This document shows positions 11,715 to 22,328 of a stretch of DNA of 64,000 nt, one piece after another. Position numbers and translations under genes: made by a program. Within the stretch, counting starts at the first letter, position 1. The number at the start of each line of letters is the position of its first letter. The notes beneath the pieces are model-generated. The model saw only the letters and a program-made list of their open reading frames with translations, searched no databases and was not told the DNA's origin. The stretch is from Byssothecium circinans (taxonomy: Eukaryota > Ascomycota > Dothideomycetes > Pleosporales > Massarinaceae), in the NCBI GenBank assembly GCA_010015675.1, contig ML976982.1, positions 735,001 through 799,000 on the forward strand, given 5' to 3'.

Positions 11715-12461
11715 TCAGGTGATCCCTCTCCGCAGCCCGTAGCCCTTCGGTACATTTGCTCCGCAATGAGTCGACTGGGTCGGTTTCTCCACTTCAACCC
11801 TATACCAATTGGCTTTCCCTCTACCTTTTTTTCCACGCTGTTCTTTCCTCCAAATGAAGTCTTCTTCCCTGAAGCCCGGCATGAGAAAGTCGATTTCTTC
11901 AAGACCCGGAATCTCGGTCAAATCCTTCAATCGTGTGAAGGTTTCATCTGCATTCAGGAGCCCTCTTTTCCCAGATAGCGCAAAGTGATCGAATGTGACC
12001 TTCATTCGCACATGTTGGCAATCTTTGAACGTTCGGACAAGCATGCGCAAGCACTCTTTGAAGATGTTGTTACCGAGTTCAGACCTGCGGTCCCATTCGC
12101 CAAGCTCCTCGATGGTACAACGTACTTCACACCTTCGCAGATTCTTTGCGATACCGGGTGGAATCTCTTCGGTATTGGGCCACGTCGTGCCGTGGTAGTT
12201 CCAAGTATAGAATTTGGTTGTGTCGCGATCTTGCATAGTCCGGCCGAGACAGCAACGGAACCGTGACAAGACGTAATAGTCATAGATAGTCACGAACTCT
12301 TCGTGGATCTGCTCGCATACTTTGGGTAATGTATGTTCTTCGAATGGTGTTTTGAGTTTCTCTAGAACGACTTCGGTGTAGATGCGGTTCCTGATGGATA
12401 GCGGGAGGCCGAGAAAAGAGGCCTTCTTCAGAGCTGCTGGTGCAAATAGCGAGACTGGCAT
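11715..12461 (-). CDS. hypothetical protein with F-box/2EXR-like N-terminus
   Basis: Single-exon 248-residue protein. Residues 14-35 (SFLGLPLSIRNRIYTEVVLEKL) resemble the short LPxEIRxxIYxxVL motif found at the start of many fungal F-box-like and 2EXR proteins. The remainder is mixed alpha/beta with several Cys and a basic C-terminus, without catalytic motifs I know. It is divergent from the LCCL gene, sharing about 430 bp of promoter. Function unknown; adaptor or orphan protein are both possible. Confidence 0.7.
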   Translation of the reverse strand: MPVSLFAPAALKKASFLGLPLSIRNRIYTEVVLEKLKTPFEEHTLPKVCEQIHEEFVTIYDYYVLSRFRCCLGRTMQDRDTTKFYTWNYHGTTWPNTEEIPPGIAKNLRRCEVRCTIEELGEWDRRSELGNNIFKECLRMLVRTFKDCQHVRMKVTFDHFALSGKRGLLNADETFTRLKDLTEIPGLEEIDFLMPGFREEDFIWRKEQRGKKGRGKANWYRVEVEKPTQSTHCGANVPKGYGLRRGIT

Positions 12462-12897
12462 TATGGTGGAGGACGAGTCTTAGGTATGGTTGATGACGGG
12501 CGAGCTTCAAGGAGTTATGTTCATGGCTGTGGGGGCTGCTGATGCTGCACAGCCTCAGGCGTTCTGACCAGCGCGCCTTGTTTCTTGCGGACTCCGGCGA
12601 CAATGATGCCACCATTGTGGCAATTTGATGAAACAAATCGGATTCTGATGAAGTGGGCGAGTGCTGAATGGGAAATGTGACGAAGTGAGGGAGCCGAAAG
12701 GGGTAAATGAGGCACGTGCGGCGCCTCCCGAGTGTTCCGCAAGAAAACGCTAACCACATTTGTCAGGGCTGAGCACGAAACTTCGGTCTCAAAGACACCA
12801 GCTGGTGCCGTCTTGGCTGCCCCTATTGAATCTCACCCTTTCACTTCACATATTTTGCGATTTCTCCGAGCGAGAGTATACATGGGCGCAACTACCG

Positions 12898-14733
12898 ATG
12901 CCATTTCACGACTGTTACGCAGAGGCGAACGGAGCAGGACGCGATGCAGTAGCTGGGGCTGAAGAAGAGGGTGCTTGGCTGCTGCCTGGTCAAGAGTTGG
13001 ATTTTGAAGACAATTCAGAAGCCCAGAGATCTCGAACGGGAACAAGAGGTGGAATATTGGGAAAGTTTCAAGGGCCAAACCCGCTTCAGCCTCAAACCAT
13101 CCGACCATTCTATCCAACTCTACAAGAGGCACCGCCAAAACTTCTGGACCGTATCCTGCCCGGAAAGAAACTCCAACTCCAGTTCTTCGGCGCGATACTA
13201 TTTCTTTGGCTTGTCATATTCGTTAGCTTCCTCCTGAGTTCGCAACTCCCGATCCGCGATGGCGCTAATAAACACGTGCTTAACCTGGATTGCACCGACA
13301 GCCTCTGGAGATTTAAGAATGGATGTGGCGTTAATGGTATTGAATGTCGACCATTTCAAAATACGTCCTTTGCTTTTCGATGCCCAGCCAACTGTGCCAG
13401 CGTGCAAGTTTTGAACCCACGCGCCGTTGGACCCATTGATGTAATTTACCGGCCTCTAGTCATCGGAGACAGCGTGTATCGCGGTGATAGTTTCCTGTGC
13501 GCTTCTGCCATCCATGCCGGTGTCATCAGCAATAGTGACGGAGGCTGCGGCCGTGTCGCGCTCAACGGCGAGAAGCAGGCGTACGAAAGCGTTAAGAAAA
13601 ATGGCATCGAGTCCATCGCTTTCGACTCATATTTCCCGCTGTCATTCTCGTTGTTTCCCGACCAGAACCTTCGCTGCTCGTCCGATCCTCGCCAACCATT
13701 GCTCATCGTCACAATATTGGCCACAGCAGCTCTTTCAATCCTTTCCACATCTCCGGGTATCTTCTTTCCCACCTTCACGCTCATCTTTGCTCTTGTGAGC
13801 TTCGCGTCCGACCCACCATCTGCATCGTACAGAAACATCAGCGTGCTTCCAGACCACATATCAATGTTCGCAAAGAGACTACTCCCAGCTTCCTTCTGCG
13901 CGGTGGTACTGTACCGCGCAATCATCAAACGGACACTATCCGGAATCACAGCTCAGGTCGAGAAGACAGTCTTCTGGCTAGGTGGTTTTTTCTTCGGAGC
14001 ACTGTCGAATTATACCTTTGATTGGATACCCATTCAACGTCTCACAGCGCATGATCTCGAACAGCAGCCTGGTGCAAAGGTTGCTCTGGCTGGAATCCTC
14101 ATCGTTCTCGCCTTTATTGTTGTTGGGCAGGTGTACTTCTTCTGGCTTGAGGGACGCCTGCCTAGATACCTGGCTTTATACGGACTGTTCCTCTTCGGCA
14201 TTCTCGTCTGTCTAGGGATTCCAGCCGTATCGCTACGCATTCACCACTACATCATCGCGCTGCTTCTGCTACCCGGCACGACCTTGCAGACGCGGCCATC
14301 TCTTTTTTATCAGGGGATACTTCTTGGCCTCTTCGTGAACGGTATCGCACGCTGGGACTTCGATTCCATTCTACAAACATCCGACGCTCTCCGCGAAGAC
14401 GGGAAATTCGACTCTGCCGTACCGCACATCCTCGAGCCCGCAATATCACGTGTAGGAGATGCTCTCGTAGCTGTCTTCTCCTGGGCAGCGCCGCCGGCTG
14501 GAATGGATGGTATCAGCGTGCTCGTCAACGACGTGGAGAGGAGTCGCAAATTCTTTCACGACGGAGTTGACAAGAACGTGAATTCCTTCGAGCTGCTTCG
14601 GCCGGTCGGGATGCAGCTGACTGAGTACCTTCGGTTTGCTTTTGTGAGGGGTGGGCAAACGTTGGATTACACAAATGCGGGGACGCTTTTTGATAATGGG
14701 ACGTGGATCATGAAGCAAGAAGTTCCGAGCTAG
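12898..14733 (+). CDS. LCCL-domain multi-pass membrane protein
   Basis: Predicted integral membrane protein. After a hydrophilic N-terminus there is LLDRILPGKK, then a first membrane span (FFGAILFLWLVIFVSFLL), a Cys-rich LCCL domain (LDCTDSLWRFKNGCGVNG through YRGDSFLCASAIHAG and GGCGRV), then about seven further hydrophobic spans and a soluble C-terminus. This layout is typical of fungal LCCL proteins, whose role is unknown. The first in-frame ATG is 12898 (611 residues), but the frame is open back to 12760, and CTAAC followed by TTTGTCAG at 12750-12766 looks like a 3' splice site, so an upstream exon probably supplies the true start. I could not settle that exon. Confidence 0.85.
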   Translation: MPFHDCYAEANGAGRDAVAGAEEEGAWLLPGQELDFEDNSEAQRSRTGTRGGILGKFQGPNPLQPQTIRPFYPTLQEAPPKLLDRILPGKKLQLQFFGAILFLWLVIFVSFLLSSQLPIRDGANKHVLNLDCTDSLWRFKNGCGVNGIECRPFQNTSFAFRCPANCASVQVLNPRAVGPIDVIYRPLVIGDSVYRGDSFLCASAIHAGVISNSDGGCGRVALNGEKQAYESVKKNGIESIAFDSYFPLSFSLFPDQNLRCSSDPRQPLLIVTILATAALSILSTSPGIFFPTFTLIFALVSFASDPPSASYRNISVLPDHISMFAKRLLPASFCAVVLYRAIIKRTLSGITAQVEKTVFWLGGFFFGALSNYTFDWIPIQRLTAHDLEQQPGAKVALAGILIVLAFIVVGQVYFFWLEGRLPRYLALYGLFLFGILVCLGIPAVSLRIHHYIIALLLLPGTTLQTRPSLFYQGILLGLFVNGIARWDFDSILQTSDALREDGKFDSAVPHILEPAISRVGDALVAVFSWAAPPAGMDGISVLVNDVERSRKFFHDGVDKNVNSFELLRPVGMQLTEYLRFAFVRGGQTLDYTNAGTLFDNGTWIMKQEVPS

Positions 14734-16153
14734 ACGATAAGATTATAGTGACGGAGTGATTTGGTAGATCAAAGTAGATACATGCGATATTATGATCCAA
14801 AGGCTCTCAATGGCAATATCTTCAGCCAAGAATCCATCCGTGACCGCACTACGTGTCACTTAGTGTTACTTCTTGTGCGGTTGGGTAGACGTGTTACAGA
14901 GAGTGGTTGGAAGGCGAGTATGCGATCGTGTCACAAGGGCTGGGTAGGGTAGATATTGAAAAGTCGTCGTCATGATGCTAGTTGCAGCCCGGTTTCTCAA
15001 GGATGTTTCCAACAAAATCAGCCCTCCGGTTCCTGGGTATTCGGTGCTTCTGCCCGGATCTAACGGATCTACTGTACTTGCGTCCACTTCAGCACAGTCC
15101 GAAAGGGGATAAAAACAAACGGGTTCATTCAGGCTCACTGCACAATCTCTTGCACAGCCCGCTTCGTGGACGTCGTGGACTCCCAAAAAAGAATAGTTCA
15201 CTATTCCGGTCTTTGTCCCTCCTTATGAGCTTCAATGATTGACTGTTTATTCTTTCTGCGCGACTGTTTTTCGTCCAGACGTGACGTCAGTTCCTTTCGT
15301 AGTTCAATGTGGAATCCGCAGCATCCGAGCCAAGTGGGTCCGTGACGAAAGAAAACGAAAATACGAGGTCTAGCCCAAATTAGGACTGAAGTGCCAGGGG
15401 GAAATTAAATCGAATCTTAGATTATTAGATGTACTGTATCGATGCGTTGCCGTGTGTGATAGGGTAAACTACCTTCAATGTTGGAACCTTGGAGGACCTA
15501 GCACGGGCACCGTGTAGGTTCGCTCGGACCAGGGAAGGTAAGAGTTGCAACGACCAGTTTAGAAACACGACAATAATTACATCTTCGGGTTCGTTTGTAG
15601 TGTTACCGTTCTACAATGGGTTCATTAATGATCAAAACGGACCGAAACATAGGAAATGACGTTGGTAGCGGAATGCTTCGCTATCGCAATGCAGCAGGAC
15701 ACCGTATCGGCGTATCCCTGGCGTCGAGAACATGCGCGCTCAGAACATATCATCTCGAATCTCGACATGGGTTCTGGGCATACGCTCCACAAGCCCTTTG
15801 GAGGCTGGAAAGCAAGCCAGGAAAACAGTCTTAGCCGTAATGTGCACTGTGAACCCTGGTCTCCCTTTCCGAGCATGCTCGTCCGCCCAGTCCCAGATGC
15901 TTGGGATGCGCTTTTAGGTTCATGGAGAAACGCCGACGGCGTGGTGTGTCCGCAGGGAGCCGAGCTGAGCTGGGTCGACCTGTCGGCCGACCCTCCGTTC
16001 GATGAACGGACGGACAGATAGCTGTGCTATGACCGCATCGCAAGGCTGTGTTGGAAAGCATAAAAGAAAACACCATGACCCCGTCTCCTTTTGTTGCTCA
16101 AATTCATTCTCCTTGACATTGTTTCGGCTATCTAGTGGTTCTTTCAGCACACT
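14734..16153. other. intergenic, promoter region of the ABC transporter
   Basis: No credible gene; a 121-codon frame at 15656-16021 lacks motifs. The last 200 bp holds two adjacent inverted repeats (listed separately). Confidence 0.45.
15972..16010. promoter_or_regulatory. paired palindromes upstream of the PDR transporter
   Basis: 15972-15993 has arms GGGTCG and CGACCC around a 10 bp centre that includes TCGGCCGA. 15994-16010 is TCCGTTC-GAT-GAACGGA, a perfect 7+3+7 inverted repeat that reads CCG-N9-CGG, the form of site bound by Zn2Cys6 dimers. It lies about 145 bp before the ATG. Binding is inference. Confidence 0.5.
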
Positions 16154-19100
16154 ATGCCACATTCACGCCAAAACGGCGATGGCGTTATCCGGACGGCTTC
16201 GGGGAGGGAAACGTATGCTCCAGATGGGCATTACAGTGAGCAGGAAAGAGCTGAGTCTCGTGATACTGAAGCCACACCAAGATCCTCTAGCGATTCTTCG
16301 AACGCCAGATTCGCACCAATGAAGGCACCGAATGAATTCAACGAGAAGGCCGAGCTTGCACCGAAACTCACACGAAGAAGAACTGAGGTTGAGATTCCTG
16401 ATGAGGACCGACAAGAGCTACAGCAGCTTTACTCTGCACTATCACGCCGACAATCGACACTCGCCTCACCCGACGACCCCCGAGTCGATCCGTCGAACCC
16501 GGATTTTGACTTGCCAAAGTTCTTGAAGATGTTTGGAAATCAGCTTGAGAATGAGGGCATGTAAGTGTGATCTCTGAGCAAGCCTTGGAGCAATACTGAC
16601 TTATTATCTAGTCCGATGCGGAAAGTCGGTCTTGTCTATAGGAACCTAAATGTATATGGATCGGGCGCGGCACTTCAGCTGCAGAAGACGGTTGCGGACT
16701 TCCTACTAGCACCACTCCGCATGGGCGAGTGGTTCAGTTTCGGCAAAAAATATCGCAAGCACATTCTTCGCAATTTCGATGGCGTCATCCGCAGCGGTGA
16801 GATGCTTATCGTCCTGGGGCGGCCGGGTTCCGGATGCAGTACGCTACTCAAGACCATGTGCGGCGAGCTTCACGGGCTGGAGACAAGCGACGAATCGGTT
16901 GTGCATTACAACGGTATTCCTCAAAAGCAAATGATGAAGGAATTCAAGGGTGAAGCCATCTACAACCAAGAAGTGAGTATCGCAAGTCACTGCTTCTGGC
17001 CCAAACACTAATCTCTGTGCAGGTAGACAAGCATTTCCCGCACCTAACAGTAGGCCAAACTCTCGAGTTTGCAGCAGCTACGCGAACTCCATCGCATCGT
17101 ATCCAAGGAATGTCCCGAGAAGAGTTCTTCAAATTCATCGCCAAAGTTATCATGGCGGTTGTGGGCCTCAGCCATACTTACAACACCAAAGTGGGAAACG
17201 ACTTCATTCGCGGAGTCTCTGGAGGTGAGAGGAAGAGGGTATCTATCGCCGAGATGATGGTGGCTGGTGCTCCGTTCGCCGCCTGGGATAATAGTACCAG
17301 AGGTCTGGATTCTGGTAAGCCTCTCCTTCGCGGTAGCGAAATCTCGGGAAATCAGCCTGCAACAATACTCCATAAAACCCAACCACGGGTGATACAGTCC
17401 CTTATGGGCACCCTGAATTGCTAAGCTTTAGTGGTGGCGCGAGTTTATCTTTCTGCGAGAGGCATCGCCAGCTGAACCCGCATAACGCATTTTACTAACC
17501 TATCTCCAGCAACTGCTTTCAAATTCGTCCAGTCGTTGAGGGTCGCCTCCGACTTCGGTGGTAGTGCCTCCGCGGTGGCCATCTATCAAGCTAGCCAGAG
17601 CATATACGATATCTTCGACAAAGCTACAGTTCTCTACGAAGGGCGTCAAATTTACTTCGGTCCAGCGGATTCTGCGCGAGACTTCTTCGAGCGACAAGGC
17701 TGGCTATGCCCTCCACGACAGACAACCGGCGACTTCCTCACAAGTATCACAAACCCTGGAGAGCGACAGGCTCGAAAAGGTATGGAGAGCAAGGTTCCAC
17801 GAACACCGGAAGACTTTGAACGCTACTGGAGGGAATCACCCGAGTACAAACAACTCCAGGATGAAATCTATGAGTACGAACAGAATCATCCTGTGGAGAG
17901 TGAGAGTGAGGCTCTTGCACAGCTCCGCCAGCAGAAGAACTTCGTTCAGGCGAAGCGCGTCCGTCCTCAGTCACCCTTCATCATCAGTGTCCCTATGCAA
18001 ATCCGATTAAACACGATGAGGGCGTACCAGCGCATCCGAGGTGACATTGTAGCCACTGCTACCCAATTCTGCCTCAATATCGTCATGGCCCTCATCGTCG
18101 GTTCCATCTTCTTCGGCAATCCTGACGCTACAGCTGGCTTCTTTGCCAAAGGCTCCGTTCTTTTTCTCGCTATGCTATTCAACGCCCTTAGCGCTCTTGG
18201 CGAGATTAACAGTCTATATGCACAACGATCCATCGTCGAGAAGCATGCCAGCTACGCTTTCTATCATCCATTCACCGAGGCAATGGCGGGTATCGTATCT
18301 GACGTGCCAGTCAAATTTGTGCAGGCGGTTGGTTTCAACATCATTCTCTACTTCATGTCGGGACTTCGCCGGGAGCCGGGCCAATTCTTCCTATACTTTC
18401 TCATCACCTACATCTCTACGTTTGTGAGTCAACTCCTAAGCACAAAGTTTGCTAAGTGCTTTTTCTAGCTCTAAGACATTGGGTTTTCCGGTCTGGGAGT
18501 TAACACGAAGTGCACTGACGCCCCTCGAGATGAGCACTGCTAACTTTATACCCCCTACTAGGTAATGTCGGCAGTTTTCAGGACTATGGCAGCTTTGACC
18601 AAAACGGTCTCACAGGCTATGGCTCTTTCTGGAGTACTGGTCTTAGCTCTGGTCATCTAGTAGGTGAATCTTTGCCGTGAGTCAACTCTCACTAACAGAT
18701 CTCCAGTACCGGCTTCGTCGTCGCAGTTCCCAACATGCATCCGTGGTTCAGCTGGATCCGTTGGATCAACCCGGTCTTCTACGTTTTCGAAATTCTTATT
18801 GCCAACGAGTTCCACGGACGCGAATTCACCTGTTCAGCAATCATTCCCGACTATACACCATTGCAAGGTGGTTCCTGGATCTGCAATATCGTTGGAGCGA
18901 TTCCCGGCCGGCGCACAGTGAGTGGAGATGACTTTATTGCGACCAGCTACGGATACTCGTACTCTCATGTATGGCGCAACTTCGGTATTCTCCTAGCCTT
19001 CCTCTTCTTCTTCATGGCCATCTACTTTGTCGCCATCGAGCTCAACTCATCAACATCGAGCGCGGCTGAGGTCCTGGTCTTTCAACGCGGCCATGTCCCT

Positions 19101-21413
19101 GCGTATCTTCAGAAGAATAGCAAGGGTGCCAATTCTGACGAGGAGTCGACTGATGTTGCTAATGCGAATCACTCTGCAGACGATGAAGAAGTAGCAGCTG
19201 TACCGCCCCAGAAAGATATTTTCACTTGGCGCGATGTAACTTACGATGTACCTGTAAAGGAAGGTACTCGAAGGTTACTGGATCACGTCACTGGGTTCGT
19301 CAAGCCCGGTACACTTACAGCTCTTATGGGCGTTTCAGGTGCGGGAAAGACGACTTTGCTCGATGTACTAGCTCAGAGAGTGTCCACCGGTGTTGTGACT
19401 GGGGATATGTTTGTCAACGGAAAGCCTCTGGATCCGAGTTTCCAACGTTCTACGGGATACGTTCAACAACAAGGCAAGTGATGATTCTATATGAAGATCC
19501 AAGAGCCTGTCTGACCATACACAGATCTCCATCTTGAAACTGCGACGGTGCGGGAAAGCCTTCGGTTCAGCGCCATGCTGCGTCAGCCGAAGTCAGTCAG
19601 CAAGGAAGAAAAGTACGACTACGTCGAACAGGTCATCAAAATGTTAAACATGGGCGACTTTGCAAATGCAGTCGTCGGTGTTCCAGGCGAAGGTCTCAAC
19701 GTTGAACAGCGCAAGCTCCTAACCATAGGTGTCGAGCTCGCAGCCAAGCCGAAGTTACTGCTCTTCCTCGATGAACCGACTAGTGGCCTCGACAGTCAGG
19801 TAAGCACTTTCATGCCCATGATGCCTTGCTGTCGCTAAATGTTTGTAGAGTTCCTGGGCTATCTGCGCGTTCCTACGGAAGCTTGCCGATTCCGGGCAGG
19901 CTGTTTTATGTACCATACACCAACCGTCCGCCATCCTGTTCCAGGAGTTCGATCGCTTGCTCTTCCTTGCCAAGGGAGGACGCACGGTCTACTTTGGGGA
20001 CGTTGGGCAGAATTCTCGCAAGCTTCTAGACTACTTTGAGAGCAGCGGTGCTCGCAAATGCCACGACGAGGAAAATCCAGCCGAATATATGCTCGAGATC
20101 GTCAACAACGGCAAGAACAACCGTGGTGAAGACTGGCACGACGTCTGGAAGAGGAGCAGCCTCAGGGATGCTGTCGACCAGGAGATTGATCACATCCATC
20201 AGCAGAAGCAGCATGAGAAGGTCGCGGGATCGGACGAACAGAGTGGAGAGTTCGCGGTACCATTCGTCTCACAACTCGGCGAAGTCACCTACCGCGTCTT
20301 CCAGCAGTACTGGCGCATGCCCAGCTACATCTTTGCGAAGTTCGGGCTCGCTCTTTGTGCTGGGCTTTTTATCGGTTTCACATTCTATGAGGCCAACACG
20401 TCTCAATCCGGCATGCAGAACGTAATGTTCGCCGCGTTCATGATCACCACGATATTCACATCGATTGTGCAGCAGGTCAGTACTATCTCCTTCTTTTTAT
20501 TGAATAAAAACTTACCTTCAGCAGATTCAACCACTCTTCGTTACCCAGCGTGCCCTTTATGAAGTCCGTGAACGTCCCAGCAAAGCATACTCATGGAAAG
20601 CGTTCATGCTGGCCAATATTGTCGTCGAGATCCCCTACCAAATCATTACCGGCATCATCATCTGGGCATGTTTCTACTACCCCGTCGTAGGCGCGGGCCA
20701 AAGCTCCATCCGACAAGCGCTCGTCATGCTATTTAGTGTGCAGCTTCTCATCTACGCCTCGGCATTCGCACAGATGACTATCGCAGCACTCCCCGATGCA
20801 CAAACGGCCTCTGCCTTCGTCACGCTGCTTTCTTTCATGAGCATCTTGTTCTGCGGTGTGTTGCAGTCTCCCTCTGCACTATCTGGGTTCTGGATTTTTG
20901 TAAGTCTACCCTTTCTCCGGCCCCACGACTCAATGCTGACCTATACAGATGTACCGTGTCTCCCCCTTCACATACTGGATCGGCGGCATAGTCGGAACCC
21001 TCCTCCACGACCGCCCCGTCATCTGTTCTCCAGCAGAAGTCTCGCGCTTCCAGCCCCCAGCCGGCCAAACCTGCGGCCAATACCTCTCAGACTTTATGCA
21101 GGCGGCTCCCGGTGTCTTGCAGAACCCCAACGCAACCGACGAGTGCAATTACTGTGGCTTTCGCAACTCGGACCAGTTCCTGGCCGGCTCGGAAATTTAT
21201 TACAGTGAGAGGTGGAGGAATTTCGGGATCATGTGGGCATTTATAGGGTTCAATATTGCGATGGCTGTGCTGAGTTATTGGGCGTTTAGGGTTGCGAAGT
21301 TTGGAGGGAAGGGTAAGGGTGCTGGGAAGGGGAAGGGGAAGAAGGCGGGAGATGTTGCGGAGATAGCGGCGAGAGAGGGGGGTGTGCAGCCGAATAGAGA
21401 TGGGCAGGTGTAG
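16154..21413 (+). CDS. PDR-type ABC transporter (full size, NBD-TMD-NBD-TMD)
   Basis: Plasma-membrane drug/toxicant efflux pump. Exons: 16154-16560, 16612-16972, 17023-17314, 17510-18423, 18562-18659, 18707-19473, 19525-19799, 19849-20475, 20525-20899, 20949-21413; 1526 residues. NBD1 has the fungal degenerate Walker [13 protein letters not shown], signature [13 protein letters not shown] and [14 protein letters not shown]2 has canonical [12 protein letters not shown], a degenerate signature [15 protein letters not shown] and [12 protein letters not shown]. This asymmetry is normal for PDR pumps. Each NBD is followed by a six-span membrane half; PDR motifs such as [13 protein letters not shown] are present. 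The intron at 19474-19524 begins with GC (GCAAGT), and the acceptor at 20521/20524 is a CAGCAG tandem. The C-terminus has a Gly/Lys run. An inverted repeat lies upstream. Confidence 0.96.
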
Positions 21414-22328
21414 GGGTGGGAGTGATAATTCCTGTTTTGTTTTGTTATAGACAGCGGTGGGAAGGTATGTGCTTTTAGCGGTGGCCTTGGCGGTCTTTTG
21501 GTACTTGTAGAATGTTATGAGTAGATCAATGTTTAATAGAGCATTACGGTTTTCCTGTATCCATTGTCTCTAGGCCGTTTTCTTTATTTTATTTTGAAGT
21601 TCTGGAAAGAAGTGTAGTTTTGGAGGGAGGGGTGAGTAGGCTATGCAAAAGTGAAAGGTCCGATAAGGAAACAGGGATAACTTCACCAGTACCTTCTTGG
21701 ATAAAAGAAGAAGAAAGCAGTCAGATGCAGGGTGTAAATATTCCTCTTGTAGTTACATACATACGCAGTAATCCAAGACCAAGACAGATACGGTAATTTG
21801 GTCACGTGATTTATGGATGCACGGTTCTATCCTGGCGGAGATCAGCGCTCCGTCTCTCCATTACACCCAAACTCCACTCAAATCATCAGCAGGCCGGCGC
21901 TGCCGCGATACCTTGCCATGACACCGTCATCGCCCCTCTGAAATAACAATAATGGCACCGTATCCCACCGTGGTAGTACGAAGGTCGCCTCCATGCCATG
22001 CCACGCACGCCTCTCACGGGAAGTGGCAACATTCCCTTGCCTCTTTCCAATCTACTGGTCTAGATCGTCCGCCTTCGATCGCACCTCACTAGCGCCATCT
22101 TTGTGGCGAAACCCAACCTAAGAACCATCGATCCTCCTCTTTTCTGCCCGTCAATACAAAGGTTAGCCATCAGCTCGATTACTCCTACGCCGGGCCACCT
22201 ATTTACCACCAGTTCATGCGCACCTTCGAGTCGGCATGGTTCTGCCCCAGCTGGGTAGCATGAACAGACACGCCTTTCGACGGTGCACACCTCGATAAAT
22301 CACCCGGCGGGCCATTCCATCTTTCGCC
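21414..22328. other. intergenic between ABC transporter and histidine kinase
   Basis: 3' flank of the transporter and long promoter or 5' UTR of the kinase. A CACGTG core lies at 21803-21808. No coding frame with support. Confidence 0.4.

Noticed and set aside
15656..16021. 121-codon plus-strand frame before the ABC transporter
   Set aside because: No motif, composition like non-coding promoter, and it contains the palindromes; several overlapping frames of equal size exist.
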